64,000 nt of DNA from Isoetes taiwanensis (Eukaryota; Streptophyta; Lycopodiopsida; Isoetales; Isoetaceae). This document shows positions 44,046 to 55,581 of the stretch, in pieces (position 1 is the stretch's first letter; every line of letters begins with the position of its first letter). The translations under genes and the position numbers were made by a program. The notes under the pieces were generated by a model that saw only the letters and a list, made by a program, of their open reading frames with translations, was not told where the DNA came from and made no database searches. The stretch is taken from assembly GCA_021234155.1 (NCBI GenBank), contig JAJEKV010000049.1, positions 5,079,001 to 5,143,000 of the forward strand, in the 5' to 3' direction.

Positions 44046-44072
44046 ACGTTTAGCTGTCATTCTCTTGTAGTG

Positions 44073-44516
44073 TATTTAGTCTGATCCTGCTGATAATATA
44101 AGGGTTTTTACTTATTGGGTTGGGTCTGGCCTCTGCTGTATAGTAGGGGTCACCCCTCCCTATTTATACAATCAAATTATCCTGAGGTCAACCTCACCTT
44201 ACGGGTGGTGGTAGGTTTTTTTTTATAATTATGAACATCACGTTATCCTGATGCATTGAACATCATCATGTTGCTCTAAAATGACATAAAATAGCCAATG
44301 GGGCACTTGTTTACTATATGAACATGCTCATTTTACCTTAGAAATGTTAAACATGGATTTCACGTAAGAAAACATACATATGTGTACTTTGGCCTCATCC
44401 AATTTCGATTTATAAGGTTAGAAACTTTTAGTAAATTTGTGGGTCTCATTATTATATCCAATTACCTTGAATATACATGCATGCATGCATGTTTGCCATG
44501 TGTTGGCTTTTCGATT
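44073..44516. repeat. Array unit U6, right part (array end)
   Basis: U6 resumes after the CACTA element and runs to GTTGGCTTTTCGATT. There it passes into the 180-bp repeat instead of continuing to the unidentified exon. This is the end of the array. Confidence 0.85.
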
Positions 44517-45412
44517 CAGATTTTCATGTGCTTGGGCTTGTTGGAAAGCTGGTTCAGAGATCTTTCCAACGGTGTATGGTACCTGCATGCTTGGCTTTGT
44601 TTCTATGCTCAAATTGGCACTTTTCCGGGCTGTGTGCTAGGGTTTCTGTGGCAACCGGTAGACACTTACACGGACTGTATCTCCCACATCCGGTGTCAGA
44701 TTTTCATGTGTTTGGGCTTGTTGGAAAGCTGGTTCAGAGAACTTTCCAACGGTGTATAATACCTACATGCTTGCCTTTGTTTCAGTGCTCAAATCTGCAC
44801 TTTTCCGGGCTGTGTGCTAGGGTTTTTGTGGCAGCCCTTCTTCTTCCTTCTTTGAGAAGTATAGCCCTCGCCTGATGCCGTTGTTGGCCTTGGCCATGCG
44901 GTGTTGAAAGGTGTGCGTTGTCTTATTGAAGGTTACGAGAATGTTTTACTAATTCATACCCTAATTCCTAATGGTGTTGTTGATGAAAGTCCGACACCAA
45001 TATAGGGATTGGCGTATGTTTTAGTAAGTATTCGATTGGTCTCGTCTTGCGGCAGAATTTTGATCGGTCATATCTCTCACATCCGGTGTCAGATTTTCAT
45101 GTGCTTGGGCTTATTGGAAAGCTGGTTCAGAGGTCTTTCCAACGGTTTATGGTACCTGCATGCTTGGCTTTGTTTCTGTGCTCAAATTGGCACTTTTTTG
45201 GACTGTGTGCTAGGGTTCCTGTGGCAACCGGTAGACACTTCCATGGACTGTATCTCTCACATACGGTGTCAGATTTTCATGTGCTTGGGCTTGTTGGAAA
45301 GCTGGTTCAGAGAGCTTTCCAACGGTGTATAATACCTGCATGCTTGTCTTTGTTTCTGTGCTCAAATCTGCACTTTTCCGGGCTGTGTGCTAGGGGGGGT
45401 TTTGTGGCAGCC
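44517..45412. repeat. Four copies of a 180-bp repeat in two pairs
   Basis: Copies begin at 44,517, 44,697, 45,090 and 45,270, each with CAGATTTTCATGTGYTTGGG. Within each pair the period is exactly 180 bp. Copies 1 and 3 share AAATTGGCACTTTT and copies 2 and 4 share AAATCTGCACTTTT, so a dimer was duplicated as a whole. An unrelated spacer of about 250 bp (44,836-45,088) separates the pairs. Two frames are open across a pair, but the translation is not recognisable. Confidence 0.8.
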
Positions 45413-46480
45413 GGTTGTCGTGGCCCAAGTCATACCCCAAGTCATGGCCCGCAGAACCTATCCCCCGTGTGTGGACCCACACTTGGTTGGTGAGCTACCT
45501 CAGACCACACCAACCCATCACAGGAAGGCCCAACCACACCAACCACGGTTGACCCCCCCGTGAGGAGCCCTGCAGGAAGACCATGAAGCGGGGCCACCAA
45601 GGAAGGAGGAGGCGTCTTCCATGAAGAGGAGGCCGAGCCAAGGCCCGTCGACCCGGCGAGGCGGAGCCCTACAGGAACAATACCCGGTCGAACCTTGGAG
45701 CGCATCGGGGCGAGGAGGTTGAGGCCAGCGGTGCACGCCTTGCGGGCCTCAAGCCGAGGTGGAGGGAACATAACATCTCGGATATTCTTGGCGGTTGGTG
45801 CCGGCGGCCGAATCGCGAAGTGGAGGATGCGTGCGTCAGGCGGTGATGATAGCATCCACTTGCTTACAATTTAATGACGGCAATACCAGCAGGGCTTGCA
45901 GATATAAGGCGTGTAGATACCCGTATTAGCGACTATGGGAAGGCTGGGGCGGGACAAGAACCGGGTAAGCGAGGGACACTCATCAGCCACATCTCGGATC
46001 GGGGCGAGGGTTGAGGAGGCCAAAGGTACGCGGCTTGCGAGAACACGAGCCGCCCTCTATCGAGAGGTTGCCAGCGTGAGGACAGGGGAGTCCCGACTTT
46101 GGGCAGAAGTGGCGCTCTTCCGGATAAGAAGTTTATGCGGGATCGGGAGCTGAGGCCGGTAGTTGCAGCCAAAGGCAAAGGGAGCCTCCAAGGTCGAGGC
46201 ATGAACAACTCTGCCATTGCAGGAGATGGCAAGACATGACAATCTGCAAGTGAGCTCCAGGCTTGGGAGAAACGAAGCCCACTGACAAAGAACCCACAAC
46301 CCATGAACCCACCGCTCGGGAAGCGTCAGCACACGCTTTTGCTGCCCGGACATCGGATCCGCGGCCCAGGGCGCCACCACCCGAGCGCCGGCCTGACCTA
46401 TGCCTCACCCACCTCAGCAGCACGTGCATTTACGAACTTTCCGGGAACATAGGCGCGGGGGCGCAGTACTGACCCAATTT
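45413..46480. other. GC-rich sequence of unknown nature
   Basis: About 1 kb of GC-rich DNA with many overlapping short open frames and no recognisable domain. The string CTTCCATGAAGAGGAGGC at about 45,617 resembles CCTCCATGAAGAAGGAGGC at about 801, in the 5' part of LINE-A. It may therefore be the 5' part of a related element; this is weak. Confidence 0.4.
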
Positions 46481-49400
46481 TTGATTACGGTTTGTTTTAG
46501 TTTATGCGGAAGTGTTGTTTTATACCAACAACACCAAAATGCTTAAAGTCCGTAGCCCGTTTATCGGATTTGCACAAAGAGAGGCGATTGGTTTTTGGCA
46601 AAACATCCTTGTGGTTTCTTCCAACATGTTGGAAGTGGAATCTCACGAGCGGCAAAGGTGGATCACATTGCTGTGATTAATCCTCCTGCTCCTAGATGAT
46701 GACTCGTGGAGTGGGCTGATGGCCTTTGGTGGGTAGGCATGTGGGCCGACACTTCTCCTCCCGGATGAATAGGTCGGTCCTTAGTTGGAATGTGCGGGGT
46801 GCGGTCCTCTAGTAGTAAGAGGGCCCGTGGTTTCTTTTGGCACCTCTCGGCGCTAAGGCCCCGATATTGTTTGCATTCGGGAGCATAAGTGTCATGGGGT
46901 GATATGTCTAGGTCATGAATATGGTTGGTAGGCGGTTTGCCTCTATTGCTTCTTCCTGGCGGACTAGTGGGGGTACTCTTATTGCTTGGAGGATGGATGT
47001 GCAGGTCAACGCACTGCCAGCCATTGTGTTTGGTCGGTGGGCAATAATTAAGTGGTTGGAGGGAGGGCAAGCGTGGGGGATTGTTAATGTTTATGCCCCT
47101 AATCAGCCTTCTGTTGGGGTGCTTTATGGGCCACGTTTGGAATAAGTGCTGAGCCCTTGGTGGGTTGCGTGTCGCTTGGTTGTTGTTAGGGGACTTCAAT
47201 ATGGTAGAGCCAGTAGAGGATCGCCTCGTTCTGGGAACCCGTTGTGCATGGGTTTGAGAGGGACCGGTGGTCTCGTTTATTGCGGGGATTTGGCCTTGGT
47301 TGAGGTCCCCTGGGACTTGTCTTTCAACTATTGTAATAGGCGATTGGTGCGGGCCGGGCGTATGCTAGGCATGACCGGTGTTATGCTTCCCATGCGCACC
47401 GGATGGTGTGCCCCTTTGGCGCCGGAGTAACATTCTGTCTACCTCCATTTCTGATCATTACCCTCAGGTTTTGTCCAGTCAGGTGCGATTACCTCTCGGC
47501 CCTAGGAGGGCGGTGTTCCGCTTGAACACCCTGGCTTCGGCCGATGATTTCGGCTCGCCCGCCGAGTTGTGGCTTTGATACCTTTTCATCTCCTGAAGGG
47601 TATATCCGGTATGGTGACCGCGTTGGCCGGGGTGAAGCCGCTTTTGCCAAGGTCTTTGGTAGGCGGCTGTGGTGCGCCAGGAGCGGCTGTGAGTTGCATG
47701 GTCTCTATCGAGTTGGAGAGGATTGGCGCAGCCTTCCGATGGCATTAGGGGAGAATGCGCTGTTGGTGTTGCCGCATTGTTGCTCTGGAGCAGGTTAAAG
47801 TGCGAGGGAGGCGCGTGTGAAGGCTGCCCCACCGGTTGAAGGAGGGGGACACAAGTTCGTTCGGTGTTCTTCGTGAGCGGCTAAAGCGGGCGATATAAAC
47901 ATCTATGGCATCCCTTGCTTTGCCTGATGGCCAGACTTTGGAGGATTCCGCCGATTTGCAGAGGTATGTGCATGCCCATTTCTCAGGGTTTTTCGCACAA
48001 CGCACTCTTCCCTATGCGCAGGAGATGCATGAGCTTGTTTTGGGGGCTGTTAAGCCATCTATTTTGCCTCACCAGCGTGAGAGCTTGGAGCAGGAGCTCT
48101 CCAGAGAGGATTTAGCGGCGACATGTATGTGCATGGCCAAGGATAAATGTCCTGGGCTAGATGGCATCCCTGTGGAGTTCTTTCAGACTTATTGGGAGTG
48201 GGCTGGTGAGTCGGTGTACCAGGTGTATCTTGAATTGATACAGTCTTCTCAAATGGATCGGATCTTAAATACCGCATGCATTTCCTTGATTCCTAAGGTT
48301 AAGCAGCCTTCTACTATTAATTATTGGAGGCCTATCTCCTTGTTGTCCTCTGTGTATAAGATTATTGCGAAAGCCCTGGCAGAGAAGTTGAAGCCGGTGT
48401 TGACTTCTTCCATTAGTAAGGTGCAATCTGGGTTTGTCCCTGGGAGGAACATTTTGACTAATGTTGCCGCGACTTATGAGGGGGGCCTTTATTGGGCGAG
48501 GAAGAGCAGGTCAAGGCATTGCCTATCTTAAGCTTGACTTTGCCAAAGCTTACGATAGTGTCCGCTGGGGAGTTCTTATGCGCCATGATGTTAGCGTTGA
48601 GGTCGTGGTCCACGCTTTACGAAGACAATCATGAAGCCGCATAGGTCAAGGCATACGGGCTACGGTGGTGTGCGGGGGTGAACCCTCCGCCTTTTTCTCC
48701 TTAGGGCGGAGGGGCGCCAGAGTGCCCTTTGGCGCCATTTTTGTTTACGATTGTGGCGGAGGCAATCGTCTCGATTGTTTTTGGTTGCGGTGGAGGAGGG
48801 AGTGGTGGATGGGGCAGGATGCGGGATGGTAGCCAGCAGATCATTAACCGGGGTTTGTCGATGACACTTTCCTCTTCTTGATGGCGTAAGAGAGGAATTT
48901 TAGGAATGTGAAGGGTTTGTTGGATACTTTCTCCTTGGCCTCGGGCATTCTTCCGAATTGGGGTAAGTGCTCCACATTATGGGCCCAGTGACCTCCCTCC
49001 CCTTGTTTGGCTCTTTTTCCCTTGGAAGGTGCTTCCAGTGTAATGTGTGTACGGCTGTTGGGTATTCCCTTTGGAGGGATGTTTCCATGAGGAGGGTGTG
49101 GGATGAGATTTTTCAAGGGTTGCAGAAACACCTCAATTGGTGGAAGGGTAGCAAGTTGTCCATGGCGGTGTAGGATCACTATTGCCAAGTCAAGACTTTG
49201 TAGCACTCATGTGTATACTGACATTTGCGATGCTAGCTCCCGAGGGTAAGATACGTGCTTTGGATAAGATTGTTCGAAATTTTTGTGGGGCTGGGGATGA
49301 AGGGGCGGTTGTTAAAGTGGCTTGGTGGAAGTGTCTCCGCCCCGAGGAGGGGGGCTTGGCCATTGGATTTGGCGTTTGCATAGTAAGGTGTTGGTCTCCA

Positions 49401-50693
49401 AGTTTGTTTGGAGCATTTCGGCAGGATGGAGCATCTTCTCCCCAGTGCATTGTTGTTGTTGCGATCTCTTAGCCATTGTGTGGCGTTTGGGAAGCCGAAT
49501 GTGCATGTGGAGTTGCCCAGGCCTTTGTTGTATGGTCTTGACCTTTCTCACATGCATCCCCTTTTCTCACAGGAGTGTTGCGGGCTTGGGATCATGTGTG
49601 TGCTCTTCCGCCTAGATTATGCCTCAATTTATCACCACTCTTCTCCTTTCTTGTGGGTTCCTCTACCCCCCTGCGCAAGACTTGCCCTTGGCGCCACTTG
49701 TGCATGCTCGGGGCAGGCCCGTTGGAGGCGAGCTGTTGTGCTTACCTTGGAGGATTGGTATTGGGGTGGTCAGCTAGCTTCATGGGAGTTCTTTTCGAGC
49801 TCGCCGCCCTAAGGGGCGTGGAGGGGCTATCGGGAACACTGGCGGGGAGTATTCGCTACACATACCTATAGTCCCTCGTGATGATGTGGTGGTGCAGGTT
49901 TGGAAGGTTCATCAGGATGTTGTGTCTTCTTGCTTTGTGCGGTCTTCTTACCGGTGTCTTTGGCTATTCATGACACCTTGCCCCCTTCGTGCAAGTGGTC
50001 TCTGCGGCTTAGGGTTCTCGATGGGCTTCGGTTTGGGCGTGGACATGGAGCTCACTTCCCCATCGAAGGTTAGGGTGCTTACGTGGCGGGTGGTGCCTGC
50101 TGTATCGGGGTGAATGCCCTTGTGAGCCTCGGTTTAGGCGGGTGTGAGCCCTCTCGCGCCCTTGTTGTGGCCTTCATCATGATCTTGTGGAGCATTGCAC
50201 GGTTTTATGCCCCTCACTTGCGGTGCGTCGCCTCGAGATTGGGTTAGGGCTTTGTTTCGTGAGGTTGACTAGCCGCCATTTGTCGCTTCATGTTCGGTGC
50301 TTGGTCAGCTCTTGCGGCAAAGAAGCCTTGCATCTGGCGCGTGGCTTGGTTGGTGTGGCTGATTTGGAAGCGGGGCGGTTGTGGATCTTCGTGGGATTCA
50401 AGAGCCTGCAGCCTCTCTCGATTCCTCGACTTCCGTACAAGCTTTTTCAAAGCTTTTCGGTGTTCCGGGGAGTAGTAGAGCCGGAAGTTTACCATTTGTG
50501 GGACTTCTTGGGTGTTGTAGATGGTGATGGTCGGTTTGTACAGCAGTAGAGTTGCAGTTTTTCTGTGAGTTTGTTGTGGAGTGTCGAGGTATCGCTGTCT
50601 CTTTGGGGCAGTTCTCCTTCCTCCTCACTTGCTTTGTAACATTACCATTCTTTTAATATATTGATGACACAGTTCTTCAAAAAAAAAAAAAAG
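46481..50693 (+). mobile_element. L1-type LINE, nearly full ORF2, decayed
   Basis: The domain order of an L1 ORF2 is clear: endonuclease from 46,765 (RSVLSWNVRGAV, GGTLIAWR, GIVNVYAPNQ), reverse transcriptase at about 47,905-48,650, a C-terminal zinc-binding part at about 50,050-50,300 (SKVRVLTWRV, EHCTVLCPSL), and a poly(A) tail at 50,679-50,692. Frameshifts and stops are spread throughout. The 5' end is not fixed, and I found no convincing target-site duplication. It is a different family from LINE-A, which ends in short tandem repeats. Confidence 0.82.
47905..48650 (+). pseudogene. L1-type reverse transcriptase domain
   Basis: The best preserved part of the LINE: 208 open codons with KCPGLDGIPVEFFQTYWEW, ISLIPKVKQPSTINYWRPIS, and SGFVPGRNILTNV. 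After a one-base frame change the catalytic segment AYLKLDFAKAYDSVRWGVL follows at about 48,518-48,575. The FADD box falls in the broken region after it, readable as GFVDDTFLFL near 48,851-48,880. Cytoplasmic RT for target-primed insertion; inactive here. Confidence 0.85.
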
Positions 50694-51215
50694 AGTGTTA
50701 TTCAATCTTTTTAACCTAGAATCTTCTAGAATATGCCTTTGACCATGAATATAGTACCCCTCCTGAGAGTTGACCTTGAATGCTTTGTGTTGATCTTGAA
50801 GATAATGTCTCTTTTGTTTGACCTTCACATCAATGTTGGCTAACAAGCTCTTTTCAACTTTGACCTAATCTCTTGGGGTCATAAATTTTTGATTATATGG
50901 ATCAAATTGCAAGTTAAATACGTCTTGGAAACTACTGCAACTTCTTAGAGGATGCAAAGTTTGGATTATAATGAGAAATGAAATTATATTGGTTTATTCC
51001 CTAGTTTTCATAATTAATTTAAAATGAAGTGCAATGATGATTTTACTAACTCGTCTTTTATGCTAGACTACTTGAAGAACAAGTTTGACGTCAATTTTGA
51101 TGAGAAAGAAGCATCTTTATTCAAAGAATTGCCAATCCAATAAAATTTTAGATACAAGGACAATTTATGGAAACCAAAGCAAAAGAAAAATCTTTTCTAA
51201 TCTGTATAAGCATAC
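50694..51215. other. AT-rich intergenic DNA
   Basis: About 520 bp of AT-rich DNA after the LINE tail. No gene, RNA or repeat is seen. Confidence 0.5.
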
Positions 51216-51700
51216 ATTCGCACATATGGTTAAGTTAAATTATAGTTTTTAACAAGGTTTACATTCGCACTACTAGTTAAGTTAGCATATAGTTAAGAAA
51301 TTTAGTTAAGAATTTAGTTAACTTTTTTTAACCAAAAACACCAACCAAAGTTGTCTTCGCACCTTGTTCATTTATGTTAGCAAAATTAACTAAAAGTTAA
51401 CTAAATTAGAAATTAGCACTAAAAGTTAAATCACACTATAGAGGTCACTTTAAGTTTAGTTAAATGTGCTTATAATTTTTTATGCCTTTGGCTAACTTAA
51501 CTAGACATGTTCGAAAGCATTTAGTTAACTAGTTAAGTTATTTTCTAACCAAAATTTTTAACTAAACGGGTGCGAAATGGTTTTCCATTTAGTTATCTTA
51601 ACTAAAATTTCTAACTAGCTTTCGTGCAAATGCAATCATCCAGTTAGTGTTAACTTAACGACAAAAGTTAACTTAACTAAACTTAACCATGGGTGCGAAT
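51216..51700. mobile_element. Probable MITE rich in TTAGTTAA
   Basis: A 485-bp segment with imperfect inverted ends: ATTCGCACATATGG and TTAAGTTAAATT on the left, and the reverse complement of ATTCGCACCCATGG and TTAAGTTTAGTT on the right. The interior repeats TTAGTTAA/TTAACTAA, which is self-complementary, many times. Two more ATTCGCAC motifs lie inside (51,262 direct, 51,569 inverted). It could fold into a long hairpin. The target duplication is not clear. Confidence 0.6.
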
Positions 51701-52680
51701 AGATCTTAATTTCCCTAAGATTGAGATATAGTGGACTGTTGAGTTTTACAAATGGACATACCAAATGAACTGTTTGTTTTTTTTTTTTGAGATCAATCAC
51801 ATGCAGATGACAGAAAAGCTGTTTGAATACCACAGAGAGTGCTACTATTACCACAGAGGCCGGGCAGATACTTACGGAGCCGTGATATTATTGATGGCAA
51901 CTAGCAATTCAGAGGATCTGATCGACGCAACAGACTGGGGAAAGTATACCAAGTTCATAATTTAACCCATTTTCACTAATCAAATCACCTTTTAGCATTT
52001 GTTTTTTCTAGTAACTCACGGGAATACATATAGTTTTTGTCTCTTAAGTGTCTCTTGAAATTGATCAACCACAAGCAGAGGATCATTATGTTGGGAAGCA
52101 CGCTCATCATGCAAGTCTTAAGGTGCTTGAGAGACTTCATATTAACTAATCTAATTAACAAATGCCCATGTCCAAGGGCCTTTAACTAAATTACATGTGG
52201 GGCGAGAGTTCTTTGATCCTGCATAATAATGGTCATATGGAATATATTGTATTGGGCCTTATATACCAGTTTTCACAATTCTATTTAAAGAAATTTATCA
52301 TAAGTCCTTGTTTAGGTCCTATCTATTTATTATCATTACCAAGTATGGATGGTTCACTATCATTCTTATAGAAAAACTTTAGCTTGTCTCTGTCTCGCCC
52401 TTGTCTTCTCCGTGAATGATAAAAAATCTATTCTATTCTATTCTATTCTATTCTAAACGTAAAGGCAAAGCCCGTTCCCACAAAAATTACCTATTATGCA
52501 ACTACTGGACCTCGTAAGAGTCTTTTATAGTATAATATTTCTGTAATATATATGAGATGATTCACTATATACTTTTTTTTTCCAACTATAGCTGTTGCAC
52601 TTAATGGAATAGCTATTGCCATCTAATGGATTAGCTAAAGGTAAGTTCTGTAATAAGAATATGCATTTCAAATTTAGTAA
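51701..52680. other. AT-rich intergenic DNA with a (TATTC)n microsatellite
   Basis: No gene is seen. At 52,428-52,455 there is a pure run of TATTC units preceded by TCTCCGTGAATGATAAAA, which resembles the LINE-A 3' end (CCGTGGACGATAAAA). The run is probably the tail of an old LINE-A copy whose body is no longer recognisable. Confidence 0.5.
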
Positions 52681-52689
52681 GAAGAGTTA

Positions 52690-53830
52690 CTTTTTCACTC
52701 CTAATTCTCCCAGCAAACAGATGGCTTCCTTTTGTTCTTGCACACGCAAGAAGCACCCTCCATGTGAAGCATCGCTTGCTGCAATTCAGCAATAATACAG
52801 CAAAGGTATGAGGAAAAGAGAAAAGGACAGTTGGATATGGACAAAAACTCTGGTAGACAAGACTCAGTCACGAGTCTAAAGGATATGAAGGATAGAACCA
52901 ACATAAAATAAACCTCCTACCAAATTTTACACGAAGGGCCATAGCCATCCTCCTGGTTTTGAATTTGAACTTCCAAACTCTAAAAAGACACACAGTTTTC
53001 AATAGGACAACATGCATGTGCCACAGTAACCTCCAATTCCAAGCAATGTCTTTGTCACATTGCAATGTCCATGTACACAGGACATGGTATCTCAAATCCC
53101 AACATCCATAAAATTATAATTTCATAAACTTAAGAGGAAAACTCAAGGGAATACATGCACTAAATAAATATTGAGCCTAGAAAGTTGCTTAGAAAACCTG
53201 TACAAGAGAAGTTTTTCTATGCCAGCTACTTACACAATAACACAGTAAAGGAACTAGTTGCATCTTTCAAGTTTCCAAGAAACCTAAGCTGCTGTGGTCC
53301 ACTGCACCTTCCTTTCTAACTAGCAATTTAATTGTAGCTGCGCTTTCCCTTAAAGACAATACCATAATCACTTTCTGCAACCTGATACTACTTGCTCTGA
53401 AGTTGGAAGTGCCAGATAACAAGTCTGGACATGTAAGATTTGAGAATGGCTTTTCGATACCACAACAGGGATTGATGTTGGACCTTAGGCCAAAATGTTG
53501 GATCAAGTTCAGAATTATAAGGTCCACAAGCAGAAGCATCCCTTTCTTCCTTTGGGTTACTCTGCAGAGCTCCGAGTCGGCTTGGACAAAATGTGCACTG
53601 ATATGCCTAGCAAAAAGACGAGAATGTGAACTCATACCTGCATTGTTTTTTGTGTTATCTGTTGCTTGGGCGAAGAGTCAGTCGAAACCCTCTCCACACG
53701 TAGTCTGTAATAGCAGCAAATCCATATTTATTGTTCAAATGTGCCCTAGCATTTTTTATCAGGTTATTCAAACCCTCTCTACCACTTGGAATCTCTCCAC
53801 TTTTAGACTGCTATAATATGATGGTCTAGA
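52690..53830 (-). pseudogene. Decayed, internally deleted copy of the downstream LRR receptor kinase gene
   Basis: Sequence here matches the receptor kinase region at 55.1-56.9 kb piece by piece. 52,700-53,170 corresponds to its 3' flank (both carry GGACAGTTGGATATGGACAA). 53,215-53,800 corresponds to the kinase N-lobe and juxtamembrane part (KPFSNLTCPDLLSGTSNF on the minus strand against KPLSNLTFSDLLSGTFNF). The C-lobe is missing between them, and several frameshifts occur. It is a tandem-duplicate relic in the same orientation, about 2.3 kb from the parent. Confidence 0.8.
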
Positions 53831-55100
53831 TAGACAAGTGGAAAAGGTTTCTCGAAGTCCTGGTGCTATTGGTTAGAGATCACCTCCAAGTAATTGAGAA
53901 GTAAATTCTTCAGAGATCTAAATGCATGTAATTCTCACTTGTAGAGAATAAGGTTTCTTGTCTAATGTGTGACATATACTTTATACCAAAAGATGGGAAC
54001 CTTGCATAGGCACACTTCTTTTAGAAGGTGCCAGCTACTCTCACTTCACAACCATTCTTGTTTCACAACCATTCTTGTTCGTAAACAACAGATCTGAACG
54101 CCTGCTTCATAAGAAACATTTGAGATGGAAAGACTATATTGTTGTATTATATGGATCTTACATTAGACATAGGCCACAAAGGTAGGGCAATTACCTCCAT
54201 TTGTCCTGGGCCACATTTTTTAGCTAATAAAGAGATGCGCTCATGAGCTAGTCTAGATAACAGCGAGAGTTACAGGACTTTAGTATATGGGCTACAGTCC
54301 ATATACTACATAGACCACAAGACTATAATATATGTAGTTGCCGAGGGGGGGAACACTGGAAGAGAGATTTGCTCGAGTACTTGTGGCTATTCAAGTTAGT
54401 CCCATCCAAGTTCACTACCATTTTCATATAGATAAGCTTAATGTTGTTCCATCTTGTCTTTTACAAACAAAATAGGTAAAGACATAAAGCTTATCACGTA
54501 AACCAACATCCCTTGGTTGCCTATTTCAATCATTTTCTAACATGTCAACTTGCATATAGTAACTGATTTCTTCACATGTAAAAACCAACATGCCTTGATT
54601 TTGGGATTTGCTTTACATGATATGCTTGTTCATGCATATTATAATTACTATAACTATGCAACGCCCAACAACATGTGACTGCCAATGCCAAGGTTCATGC
54701 AAAAAAAATAAAATAATAATAGATAAAAAAAATCCAAGCCAAATGTTCCTCGTAGGAGTAATCACAACCTACAACCTGCCATTCCTGCTAAAAGTAGCAC
54801 GGTTGGTCCATGGAAATAATCCAAGCCAAATCTTCCTCTAAGGAATAATGCAATTCAGCAACTTTAGCGTGGATTAGTGGAACCATAGTCAGACCATTAA
54901 CATAGCATATGCTATATGTACATTGCATAATGACTGTAATTATACTTTTTTCTTGCAACTATAGCTGTCTGCTTAATGGAATAGCTAATGCCATTAATGG
55001 ATCAGCCAGGACCACGATGTAAATGCTCTAAAAGCACTCTCATTACAAGAGATTACTAGTGAAAGATGTAGATATGTCATCTTTACTTTTGACTCTTAGT
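53831..55100. other. AT-rich intergenic DNA between the two receptor kinase copies
   Basis: About 1.3 kb without a recognisable gene or RNA. A short duplication of TTTCACAACCATTCTTGT occurs near 54,045-54,080. The 3' part (54,955-55,020) resembles 52,580-52,640 (AACTATAGCTGT...TTAATGGAATAGCTA), so the tandem duplication extends this far downstream of the genes. Confidence 0.5.
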
Positions 55101-55581
55101 TTTCTTCAGAAAATATTGCTTTCTTTTATGCTTGCACACGCAAGAGGAAACCAGAGTACTTCCCATGTGAAGCCTTGCTTGCTGCAAAATCAGCAATGGT
55201 AAACATATGAGGAAAAGAGGAAAGGACAGTTGGATATGGACAAAAACTCTGGCAGACATGACTTAATCACGAGTCTACAGGATATGGACGACGTAACAAA
55301 CACAAAAAAATCCTTGTACCGACCTTTGCATAACTGTATAACTTCCAAGCTTTAAAAAGCCAATACCTGAAACACACAGTTTTCATTCACTTGGAGTGCA
55401 TAGGACATCATATAATGCATGTGCCAAACAATATTTCTGTCACATTGCAATGTCCATGTACACAAGATGTTGGCTCTCAAATTCGTCAACTTAGAATTGA
55501 GAACCCGAACATCCATATATTTTCATACTTAAGAGGAAAACTCAAGGGAATACAGTGATACATGCAGTAATAAACATGGCC

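Larger units (their letters stand above)
35975..44072. mobile_element. 8.1-kb CACTA (En/Spm-type) transposon carrying host gene fragments
   Basis: The ends are CACTACAGGAGAATGA and, inverted at the right, CACTACAAGAGAATGA. A 3-bp target duplication TAT (35,972-35,974 and 44,073-44,075) and intact empty sites in the other array units prove the borders. Both ends carry dense subterminal repeats. No transposase domain is recognisable, so it is probably non-autonomous. The interior holds fragments of a protein arginine methyltransferase (minus), an organellar seryl-tRNA synthetase (plus) and a PPR gene (plus). The element is the last large insertion in U6. Confidence 0.93.

Noticed and set aside
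45442-46472. Open frames of 70-137 codons on both strands
   Set aside because: Same GC effect; no domain and no consistent frame. Described only as GC-rich sequence of unknown nature.
46663-47199. Minus-strand open frame of 178 codons
   Set aside because: It lies antisense to the endonuclease domain of the L1-type LINE, has low-complexity Pro/His/Asn content, and is a shadow of that strand.
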